The notes below the pieces were generated by a model, which saw nothing but the letters and a program-made list of their open reading frames with translations, did not search any database and was not told the origin of the DNA. Shown piece by piece: positions 54,849-62,624 of a DNA stretch of 64,000 bases. Made by a program: the position numbers and the translations under genes. Origin of the DNA: Halodesulfovibrio aestuarii (GTDB taxonomy: Bacteria; Desulfobacterota; Desulfovibrionia; Desulfovibrionales; Desulfovibrionaceae); NCBI RefSeq assembly GCF_050571805.1, contig NZ_CP192219.1; one strand, 5' to 3'. Numbering within the stretch: the first letter of the stretch is position 1; each line of letters opens with the position of its first letter.

Positions 54849-55120
54849 TTTAAGTTATTTTTAGTCCTCAAAAGTGCTTGAATGAGGTGTAACCATATTT
54901 TTATACTAAAGGAAACTAAAAATACCTGATTATAAAATGACACTTTGAAAAAAAATAACTCGTTACATACTTATTTTGTTGAATATAATTATTTGTATAT
55001 GAAAAAGATAACCATAGATAACTGAGGATGACAGCAAGAAGATCAGTGAAAAATTTATTGCCGTGAGATTTATAACAATAAGACTCGTGGTATTAGTTAT
55101 GGCTGACTGGTATTTTATAA
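54849..55120. other. Upstream region of tupABC without a gene
   Basis: AT-rich; presumably holds the tup promoter and a tungstate-responsive operator, but I found no clear site. Confidence 0.35.
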
Positions 55121-55168
55121 AAAAGCCAAGATCATACATGCTGTCAGCATAGTGCGATCTTGGCTTTT
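55121..55168. terminator. Terminator of the exported-protein gene
   Basis: AAAAGCCAAGATC pairs with GATCTTGGCTTTT, 22-nt loop with an inner stem; serves the leftward gene ending at 55282. Confidence 0.85.
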
Positions 55169-55281
55169 ATTTGTACTGTTGTATTTATTCATTGAATTGG
55201 AGCATACGTAACGACTAAAGGCAGTTTAGTACTGGTTTGCCTTTATCTATGCAGAAGAGAACTTGTTAACAGAATGTGGAT

Positions 55282-55767
55282 TTATTCAAACAAGTACCCG
55301 TATTGCAAAGCAATTTGATCTGTTTTGTTTGCTATGGAGGTTGCGAGCATAGTAACATTGTCTGCTGTCACAATTCCAGTATCCTGAGCAAGGTAATATT
55401 TCAGGTTGTTGGCGTCTTCAGAAAATACCCACACAATGCTGTATACAGAACCGATTTTAGGACGGTCTGAAAATTCTGACATAGTAGTAATCATAACTGT
55501 AATTTTTGGCACATCTTCGTTTGTCATTTTAAACAGACTGGATGTGTTGCAGGCACTTTTGAGTTCAAATGCCAGCATGGAGCCAAGATTGTCTGCCCCC
55601 TGTTGTCCAATAAAAATAGGAGTAGTGCGTGAGGTAAGCACGGCAGGAGTATCGGCTTTAGGGTCGCTAACCTGCGTTGCTTTTGTTTGTTTTGGAGCTT
55701 CTTTTGCGAATGCAGGAACTGCAGCGCATGTAATGCAAATGAGTACGAAGCAGAGTAGTTTTTTCAC
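55282..55767 (-). CDS. Exported protein of unknown function
   Basis: 161 residues starting at a GTG (55767) with AAGGAG upstream. A signal peptide (LLCFVLICITCAAVPAFA) is followed by a low-complexity Lys/Thr/Pro linker and a domain of about 110 residues with alternating strands (TPIFIGQQGADNLGSML, KITVMITTMSEF, SVYSIVWVFSEDANNLKYYLAQDTGIV). No family recognised. Periplasmic. Confidence 0.7.
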   Translation of the reverse strand: MKKLLCFVLICITCAAVPAFAKEAPKQTKATQVSDPKADTPAVLTSRTTPIFIGQQGADNLGSMLAFELKSACNTSSLFKMTNEDVPKITVMITTMSEFSDRPKIGSVYSIVWVFSEDANNLKYYLAQDTGIVTADNVTMLATSIANKTDQIALQYGYLFE

Positions 55768-55854
55768 TTTGTTCTCCTTATGTCGTTTCGCGATGTAGAA
55801 TGACGTTCCGTGGCACATGGTACGTGTCGTAGATTTTGTCAGAGTGTTCGTGGG

Positions 55855-56994
55855 TTAGTCCTGATCCGGTGTGCTGATACATTGCACGAAAATAAGAGAA
55901 ATAAAGGCCAGCCCTGCAGCAGCAATGAATGGAATCTTATAGTCTACCATCCATAATATGCCGCCACAGACAGGAATAACAACGGCAGCAATATGGTTTA
56001 TGGTAAAGCTAACTGCCATGGAAGGGGCAATATCGGTCGGATCCGCAATTTTTTGGAAGTAGGATCTAATTGCCGGAGAAAAATTGTAGAAAATGTGATC
56101 GAGTACATACAGGAAGGCAACAAGCAATTTAGAGTCAACATACGCATACGAAGTGAAAATAAAAATCATAGCTGCGTATTCCAGTGAAAGGACTTTGCGT
56201 TCTCCGAATTTGTTGATGGCCCTGCCTATGGCTGGAGAAAGCCACCAGTTTATGACGTTATTAATTATGAAGAGCAAGGTGATTTCCTGTATGGAATAGT
56301 GAAATTTTTCCACCATAAGGAACACGGCAAATGCCACAAATATTTGTCGGCGGGCACCTGCAAAAAAGTTGAGCAGGTAGAAGAGCCAGTAGCGCCAGCG
56401 CAGAACCATTTTTTTATTCTGTGGAGGAACGTTAGCAGCCGTTGGATTTTGCGTTAAACACCAGAGGGCTGCCAGAATCACAATACTACCGAAGAGTAAA
56501 AACAGTTGCTGAAAATTAAGTATCATACTCAACAGAAATATTACACCACCGACAACAAGGTTAGTTGCCGACCCCATTGCACGGAGTCTCCCCATAATAA
56601 CAGGTGCTTCTTTTAAGTCGAAATATTGTAGAGTAAGGGATTGGTTGACTGTCTCGTAGTAATGCATACCGAAGCTCATTATAAGCGTTGTAATAATGAG
56701 TCCTTGATATGTAGGTAAAAAGCCCGTCAGCCCGACACCAAAACCGAGGATAATTATAGAGACTGCTGCGAGGCGGTGTTCTGTAATGAAGAGCAATAGG
56801 TAGATGACGAGAAGAGCAAGAAACCCAGGTACTTCACGAACGGATTGAATGAGGCCGATTTGTTGACCAGTCAGACCAACAATATCAACAGCAAAGTTGT
56901 TGTAAAGGGTACGCCATGCTTGAAAACCCGCTGCAACAGCAATGGTCATAACAAGCAGAAAAATATACATTCTGCGGCGATCTGCGTCGGACAT
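55855..56994 (-). CDS. MFS transporter
   Basis: 379 residues with 11-12 hydrophobic segments. RTLYNNFAVDIVGLTGQQIGLIQSVREVPGFLALLV matches the N-terminal part of a group of short MFS proteins common in anaerobes. A conserved arginine follows in INKFGERKVLSLEYAAM between helices 8 and 9. Substrate unknown. Monocistronic. Confidence 0.85.
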   Translation of the reverse strand: MSDADRRRMYIFLLVMTIAVAAGFQAWRTLYNNFAVDIVGLTGQQIGLIQSVREVPGFLALLVIYLLLFITEHRLAAVSIIILGFGVGLTGFLPTYQGLIITTLIMSFGMHYYETVNQSLTLQYFDLKEAPVIMGRLRAMGSATNLVVGGVIFLLSMILNFQQLFLLFGSIVILAALWCLTQNPTAANVPPQNKKMVLRWRYWLFYLLNFFAGARRQIFVAFAVFLMVEKFHYSIQEITLLFIINNVINWWLSPAIGRAINKFGERKVLSLEYAAMIFIFTSYAYVDSKLLVAFLYVLDHIFYNFSPAIRSYFQKIADPTDIAPSMAVSFTINHIAAVVIPVCGGILWMVDYKIPFIAAAGLAFISLIFVQCISTPDQD

Positions 56995-57150
56995 GGTTGG
57001 CTCTCCAGAATATCATGCAAAAAATGTGTAGATGGTTACGCATAGTTAAGTGCGGGAAGCAATAATGCAAGATATTGTTTGTCCGCGCAAGCAAGATATT
57101 TGTAGATCAGATAAAAATGTATAAATTAAAGAGTGTTGTGTAGGTAGGGG

Positions 57151-57729
57151 TTAGAAGACATAGGCTTCAAACCAATAAATTTTTGTGGAGGGATGTTCCC
57201 ACATGTTTGGTTTGAGTCCAGCCTTGATGCAGGTTTGTTCAAGAAATGTTTTGCGATCCCAGTGCCATTCTTTTGCAACCTGCGGGAGCAAAAGGCCGGA
57301 GTATGCTCCGTGTCGTATGATAAGCCCGTGGATTCCGATTTCTATACGATTGGTATCCGGACAGATGGTGATTGGTCCCATGATGGATATTTCTACAGAA
57401 AGCTCTGCAAATTCCGATTCTGATACTTGGGGAAAGCGAGGGTCTTCAAATGCTGCAGCGCGTGCCATGCGGGCAACTGTAAGGTATAATGGGCCTTGCC
57501 CGACGACATTACCAATGCAACCACGCAGCGTGTCATTTTTTTTAAGCGTGACAAAGGCCCCAAGCTCTTGCGTCAGCAGCTTGTTTTGCGGCTTAGGGAC
57601 AACCTTATCATCAAGAGTATGTGCTCCTTCAAAATATGTGGTAATGCTCCACTGCACGAGTTTTTTCAAATAGTCTTTGTCTGCCTTAGATAAGGAAAGA
57701 CTACGTACGTCTGCATTTTCATTATTCAT
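57151..57729 (-). CDS. amrA: AMMECR1 domain protein (AmmeMemoRadiSam system protein A)
   Basis: About 192 residues. The conserved block is GAFVTLKKNDTLRGCIGNV near 65-83 (LRGCIG signature), with AFEDPRFPQVSESEFAELSVEIS and GLIIRHGAYSGLLLPQVA. Function of the family is unresolved; it often accompanies a Memo-like protein and a radical SAM enzyme, which are absent here. The ATG at 57729 has GGAG 6 nt upstream; earlier frame overlaps lysR. Last gene of the lytTR-acs-purN-lysR-amrA run (gap 11 nt). Confidence 0.88.
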   Translation of the reverse strand: MNNENADVRSLSLSKADKDYLKKLVQWSITTYFEGAHTLDDKVVPKPQNKLLTQELGAFVTLKKNDTLRGCIGNVVGQGPLYLTVARMARAAAFEDPRFPQVSESEFAELSVEISIMGPITICPDTNRIEIGIHGLIIRHGAYSGLLLPQVAKEWHWDRKTFLEQTCIKAGLKPNMWEHPSTKIYWFEAYVF

Positions 57730-57740
57730 ACTTTTCTCCG

Positions 57741-58712
57741 CTATAGTACGCACAAAACGTTGCTCGTCGATTCCTGTGCCATGTAGCTGTAAAGACTGGC
57801 TTGAACAAGCTGCTGCATTGTATTCCGGAACCAAATGTGTGAGGCATCATGGTGATGTCGCTCATGCCACGCAATGGTGTAGTCAAACGACTCAACATAG
57901 AAGGGGAGAGCACACCATGAAAGACCGAACTCCGGTGCAAGATTGCTCGCGATATGGCTCGGCATAGTCGCAATCATATCAGAACCGCTTACAACTTTAC
58001 AGACTGTCGTGAAGAGTGGAGCTGCAAAACGTATTGTCCGCCGTTGTCCAATTTTAGCCAGTTCTGCGTCTATAACTTGTACCTTGTCGCCGCCACCCGT
58101 AATGATAGCATGATCAAGTGTACAGTATTCGTTGAGAGAAATCCCTCCACCGCGGAGCATTAGAGGATGATTTTTACGCATGCAACATGCAAACTGATCT
58201 CGTCCGATAACGAGGTGATGCAAACCCTGATATTGTGAATCAAGCATGGAAGTAATGAGATCGTAGGAACCATTCGATAATTTACTGATTGTTGAACTGT
58301 CCGCTATCTCGAGTCTGATGGATATATTTGGAGCAACTTTCAGGTAGTTTTCTAATACCTTGGGAAAGATGTATTCTGCCACATAGTCTGATGTAGCAAA
58401 GGTAAAGGTTCGGTCACATTCCGCTGGCTCGAAGCTGCTGCGGTCAAGTAGTTCGGTTACCTCACCAAGAATGCGTTCCAGATCCTGATTTAGCTCAATG
58501 GCGCGTTCTGTGAGAGCAAAGTTGTTTCCACTGCGGACGAGAAGTGGGTCATCGAAGAGTTCCCGAAGATTCCTCAGGTTTTTACTCATACCGCTTTGTG
58601 TAATATTTAAGCGACTTGCTGCACGGGTAACATTGCCTTCATCAAGCAGTGCTTTAAGCGCAACAAGCAAATTAAGATTCACTGAAGCCAGATTCACTCG
58701 CCCTGTTTTCAT
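57741..58712 (-). CDS. LysR-family transcriptional regulator
   Basis: 323 residues: N-terminal winged helix (LNLLVALKALLDEGNVTRAASRLNITQSGMSKNLRNLRELF) and a substrate-binding-like effector domain from about 100. FDDPLLVRSGNNFALTERA is typical of the NodD/NahR-like branch. It lies within an operon of unrelated enzymes, 3 nt from purN. Target and ligand unknown. Confidence 0.92.
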   Translation of the reverse strand: MKTGRVNLASVNLNLLVALKALLDEGNVTRAASRLNITQSGMSKNLRNLRELFDDPLLVRSGNNFALTERAIELNQDLERILGEVTELLDRSSFEPAECDRTFTFATSDYVAEYIFPKVLENYLKVAPNISIRLEIADSSTISKLSNGSYDLITSMLDSQYQGLHHLVIGRDQFACCMRKNHPLMLRGGGISLNEYCTLDHAIITGGGDKVQVIDAELAKIGQRRTIRFAAPLFTTVCKVVSGSDMIATMPSHIASNLAPEFGLSWCALPFYVESFDYTIAWHERHHHDASHIWFRNTMQQLVQASLYSYMAQESTSNVLCVL

Positions 58713-58715
58713 TAC

Positions 58716-59390
58716 CTAAAATCCATCTTCTAATTGAGGTGAAACGATAAAGCTACCGTCAGAGGGCACTTTGGGTAATCCGATGTCCTGCACAAAAACT
58801 TTACGTCCGTTCAGAGTTACACGTCCTGTGGAAATCCATTGTAGCACTTGCGGGTAAATGCGGTGCTCAAGCTTAAGAACTCGATTTTGCACAACTTCTA
58901 CTGGTTCTTCAGATGTAAAGGGTACCACTGCTTGAGCAATAATAGCACCATTATCCATGATTTCATCAACGAAATGTACTGTACATCCTGCCAGTGTTAC
59001 ACCGTACTTAACAGCGTCCGTAATGCCGTGTGCTCCTTTAAATGAAGGCAGCAACGCAGGGTGGATATTAATAATGCGTCCTGCAAATGTTTGAATGAAC
59101 AAAGGAGTTAATATGCGCATAAAACCTGCGAGAACAACAATATCAATATCAGCAGCTTGCAGTTGTTCAATCATAGCCGCATCAAATGTTTCCCTGCTTT
59201 TGTAGTCGGCATGGAGAATCGTTGTTGTGGGAATTCCGGCTTTTTTGGCGCGTTCGAGTGCATAGGCATCACTTCGGTTGCATAGTACCAGACGTATATC
59301 TGCTTTTAACGAACCGCGCTCAACGGCATCAATAATGGATTGTAGATTGGAGCCTGATCCAGACGCAAGTACTGCTATTTTTAATGCCAT
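58716..59390 (-). CDS. purN: Phosphoribosylglycinamide formyltransferase
   Basis: 224 residues. Third step of purine synthesis with 10-formyl-tetrahydrofolate. LASGSGSNLQSIIDAV binds the phosphate, FMRILTPLF and NIHPALLPSFKGAHG hold the catalytic Asn/His, and VHFVDEIMDNGAIIAQ the aspartate. Six nt downstream of acs. Confidence 0.95.
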   Translation of the reverse strand: MALKIAVLASGSGSNLQSIIDAVERGSLKADIRLVLCNRSDAYALERAKKAGIPTTTILHADYKSRETFDAAMIEQLQAADIDIVVLAGFMRILTPLFIQTFAGRIINIHPALLPSFKGAHGITDAVKYGVTLAGCTVHFVDEIMDNGAIIAQAVVPFTSEEPVEVVQNRVLKLEHRIYPQVLQWISTGRVTLNGRKVFVQDIGLPKVPSDGSFIVSPQLEDGF

Positions 59391-59396
59391 TTCGTC

Positions 59397-61370
59397 CTAC
59401 TTTATAGTTGCCCAGAACGGGTCTTCTTCCAAGGTGCTGGTATCACCAATGTCTCCACCGGTTATTTCAGCACGCAGTAGCCTGCGCATGATTTTACCGC
59501 TTCGGTTACGCGGTAGCGCATCACGGATCTCCACAGAACCAAGAACTGCGATCGACCCTAATTCTGCTCGAGTGTGCTCAATAAGTTGCTGTTCCGTCTC
59601 GTCTTCCTCGTCCATAAAGTACATTGCGTCAGTCTGTTCTTTCAAGACGACAAATGCTTTTGCCACTTCGCCGCGTATAGGATCAGGAATACCAATGACA
59701 GCACATTCTGCAACCAGTGGGTGCGTTGCGAGAGCTGCTTCAAATTCAGCGGTACCGAATCGATGCCCTGAAATCATAATAACATCATCTGCACGACCCT
59801 GTAGCCAGATGTATCCGTCCTCGTCCTTCCGGGCAATATCTCCGGAGCAATAATAGCCGGGGAAGTGTGACCAATAAGTATCTATGTACGCCTGATCATC
59901 GTTGAATAAGGTCGTAATCATGGCAGGCCAAGGTTGTTTGATGATTAGATAGCCGCCTTTACCTGTCGGGACTGTGTTGCCGTCATCATCAACAATATCA
60001 ATATCAATTGCTGGCAGCGGGCGAGCTACAGAACCCGGTTTAAGAACGGAAATCGGGTAGGGGGAAATCATTATCATCCCCGTTTCTGTCTGCCACCATG
60101 TATCCAGCAGTGGGCATTTCCCTCTACCTATGTGCTTATGGAACCAGACCCATGCTTCCGGTGAAATAGGTTCACCTACAGTGCCGAGCAGACGCAATGT
60201 GCTCAGATCATGCCGCTGGGCATATTCTTCTCCGAAACGCATAAGCATACGGATAAGTGTAGGCACTGTATAGAGTACAGAAATTCCCCATCGTTCCACG
60301 ACAGACCATAATCTTCCTGCTTCCGGATAAAGCGGATGCCCTTCATACATAAATGTCGTGGTACCTGCCATAAGCGGGCCGTAGACGACATAAGAGTGCC
60401 CCGTAATCCAGCCGACATCGGCAGTACACCAGAAAATATCAGTGGCATTATTGTCGAAAACCTGTGTGAACGTGTGATGGACACCGACCATGTAACCACC
60501 ATGTGAGTGTACTACGCCTTTGGGCTTGTCTGTTGTACCGGAAGTGTAGAGCATAAAAAGCGGGTCGGTGGCGTCCATGCTCTCTGTTATGGACTCGTAT
60601 GATTTTTCACGCATGATGTCGTGCCACCAGAGATCTTTTTTGGCGTCCATGGGGACGGTAACATGAGTGCGGTGTACAACAATGGTGTGGTCTACGGAAT
60701 GTATAGTTTGTTCCAGTGCCTCATCTACGAGTGGTTTTAGTGTTAGAATACGACCATTACGATAGAAGGCATCAACCGTGATAATAATTTTCGGTTTCGC
60801 ATCTTCAATGCGTTCGGCGAGGGCATTGGCGGAAAAACCTGCAAACACGACACTGTGAATTGCGCCGATTTTAGCAGCTGCAAGCATGGAGACCACTGTT
60901 TCCGGTAGCGACGGGAGATAGATAACAACTCTGTCTCCTTTGGAGACGCCGAGTTCGCGCAGTGCATTAGCGCATTTGTTTACTTCTCTGTAGAGTTCAA
61001 AATATGTGAGTCGTCTTGTATCACCCGGCTCTCCTTCCCAGATAAGTGCAAGCTTGTTGCGGTTGGGAGATGTTATGTGCCTGTCGAGTGCATTGTGAAC
61101 AATATTGCAACGTGCGCCGTAAAACCATTTATAGAAGGGGGCATCAGTATTGTTAAGTACGGTGTCCCAACGGCGGTACCACTGAAGGCGTTCAGCCGCA
61201 TCTTCCCAGTAGGCTAAACGATTGGCGTGTGCTCTATCGTGAGCATGTTTAAGATCGGCAGGGTTTACAGCAGAATCTGCAATAACACGCGGCAAAGGAC
61301 GGAAAACACGTTGTTCCGTTAAAAGTGATTCAACAGTGCCGTTGGAGGTTTGTTGTGTGTTGTCTGTCAT
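59397..61370 (-). CDS. acs: Acetyl-CoA synthetase (AMP-forming)
   Basis: About 657 residues, usual size. Activates acetate with ATP and CoA. LFMLYTSGTTDKPKGVVHSHGGY is the nucleotide loop, LDTWWQTETGMIM the A5 motif, YCSGDIARKDEDGYIWLQGRADDVIMISGHR the hinge and LPRNRSGKIMRRLLRA carries the lysine that is acetylated in other Acs enzymes. The ATG at 61370 lies 1 nt after the stop of the LytTR gene; an overlapping ATG at 61400 is less likely. Second gene in the run. Confidence 0.95.
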   Translation of the reverse strand: MTDNTQQTSNGTVESLLTEQRVFRPLPRVIADSAVNPADLKHAHDRAHANRLAYWEDAAERLQWYRRWDTVLNNTDAPFYKWFYGARCNIVHNALDRHITSPNRNKLALIWEGEPGDTRRLTYFELYREVNKCANALRELGVSKGDRVVIYLPSLPETVVSMLAAAKIGAIHSVVFAGFSANALAERIEDAKPKIIITVDAFYRNGRILTLKPLVDEALEQTIHSVDHTIVVHRTHVTVPMDAKKDLWWHDIMREKSYESITESMDATDPLFMLYTSGTTDKPKGVVHSHGGYMVGVHHTFTQVFDNNATDIFWCTADVGWITGHSYVVYGPLMAGTTTFMYEGHPLYPEAGRLWSVVERWGISVLYTVPTLIRMLMRFGEEYAQRHDLSTLRLLGTVGEPISPEAWVWFHKHIGRGKCPLLDTWWQTETGMIMISPYPISVLKPGSVARPLPAIDIDIVDDDGNTVPTGKGGYLIIKQPWPAMITTLFNDDQAYIDTYWSHFPGYYCSGDIARKDEDGYIWLQGRADDVIMISGHRFGTAEFEAALATHPLVAECAVIGIPDPIRGEVAKAFVVLKEQTDAMYFMDEEDETEQQLIEHTRAELGSIAVLGSVEIRDALPRNRSGKIMRRLLRAEITGGDIGDTSTLEEDPFWATIK

Positions 61371-61371
61371 G

Positions 61372-62256
61372 CTATAGCCCCAGAACTTGTTTGAGTTCAC
61401 CTAACCGCCTGCGGCTGATAGGAATTTCGATGCGGGTGCGTCCTGCAGTTCGCAGCATAAAGTTTGAACCGGGAAGCGAAGCGATTTCGGTAACCATGTC
61501 CAGATTTACAAGAAATTTTCGGTGTGCTCGGAAAAAATTATGCGGCCGCAGTCTGGCTTCAAGAATTTTCAATCTGTACGAAGTCAGATGCTTTTCTGAA
61601 GCTGTATGAACATAGGTGTAGTCTTCACTGGCTTCGATAAAGATAATCTCGTGGTACGGCAATAGCATGGTGCGCCCACCGGAAGTAATTGCAAGCTTTT
61701 CAATTTCAGCAGGGCGAAATTTTTCTGTAAATTCCCATGCTTGTCGGAGGGCATGGAGGAACTGCTCTTGCTCTTCCTCTTCCAACGGGAGTTGCAGAGT
61801 TTGTTCGGGTTCTTCTTGCCTTGAGCCGGATGTATTTCTGGTTGTTGACTCCTGCCATTGTGTAGAAGGCTCTTGTGCAAGGTTGAAATGCATTTTGAAT
61901 TGTTCAAGGCGGGTAACAGAACGTGCGAATCGTTCCTGTGTACAAGGAAAAATGAGGTAATCAGTGGCGTCAAGTTCAAACGCGGTAAAGGCATCATCCT
62001 CATTGTCTGCAAGAAAAATGAGAGCAGGCTGTTTGGTGCGTCCGCGGAGTCGTCGTGTGAGTTCAAAACCGTCGTGAGGCTCTTTTATGGAAACCGCCAC
62101 GACCAGAACAGCGTACTCAATGGCACCGAGCAATTCCAGTGCTTCGTCCACATGCACGGCCTCGCCCACTATACGTACGAAATCAACAGGTTCGAAAAAA
62201 TTTCGGAGCTGTGTGCGGATTTCCGGATCTGGATGAACAAGGAGTGTTGGTAACAT
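61372..62256 (-). CDS. LytTR-family response regulator with a degenerate receiver domain
   Basis: About 294 residues (numbering below counts from a TTG three codons earlier). Receiver-like domain at 6-120 and LytTR DNA-binding domain at 195-297 (MLLPYHEIIFIEASEDYTYVHT, FFRAHRKFLVNLDMVTEI). The receiver lacks the phosphorylation set: the aspartate position reads V58 (VAVSIKEPHDGFEL), the Thr/Ser position A86 and the lysine position F106 (YLIFPC). So it probably does not work by phosphorylation. A long Glu/Gln-rich linker (140-170) joins the domains. Followed 1 nt later by acs, which it may control. Confidence 0.88.
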   Translation of the reverse strand: MLPTLLVHPDPEIRTQLRNFFEPVDFVRIVGEAVHVDEALELLGAIEYAVLVVAVSIKEPHDGFELTRRLRGRTKQPALIFLADNEDDAFTAFELDATDYLIFPCTQERFARSVTRLEQFKMHFNLAQEPSTQWQESTTRNTSGSRQEEPEQTLQLPLEEEEQEQFLHALRQAWEFTEKFRPAEIEKLAITSGGRTMLLPYHEIIFIEASEDYTYVHTASEKHLTSYRLKILEARLRPHNFFRAHRKFLVNLDMVTEIASLPGSNFMLRTAGRTRIEIPISRRRLGELKQVLGL

Positions 62257-62570
62257 AGTCGGCAACCGTGATTAGAAAGCTGAAAAAAGATAAATAACTG
62301 ACTCAATCAATACTACATTCTCAACAGCGGCATGTGAAGGAAAACTCTTTTTTCTTTGGTTGAACAGTGAGTTTGTAGCTAAAAACGAAATAATCAGCAA
62401 AGCGCAAATAGAGTTATCCGAAGAAATCCACGGCAGGGAAGTGTCTTTTCCGCTGTTTTTTGCGTCAGGAGGCTGTTCTTGAGAATCCAATGATCACGTA
62501 TGGTAATCTCTTCCATTGGAGGTGCAAAAAACTCGTCTGAGGTGTGCATTATCATGCTCGTACTTGGTAT
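62257..62570. other. Intergenic region upstream of the lytTR-acs run
   Basis: About 310 nt between the rny terminator and the LytTR gene. Two short overlapping leftward frames exist but lack ribosome binding sites and family resemblance. It must hold the promoter of the five-gene run. Confidence 0.35.
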
Positions 62571-62599
62571 AAAAAAAGACCGCACAATGTGCGGTCTTT
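62571..62599 (-). terminator. Terminator of rny
   Basis: AAAGACCGCACA and TGTGCGGTCTTT arms with T7 on the minus strand. Confidence 0.92.
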
Positions 62600-62624
62600 C
62601 TTGCATTCACAAAAGAATTTTTTG

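Noticed and set aside
62272..62606. Two overlapping leftward frames of 70-72 codons
   Set aside because: One runs through the rny terminator, neither has a ribosome binding site; they probably arise by chance in the lytTR leader.
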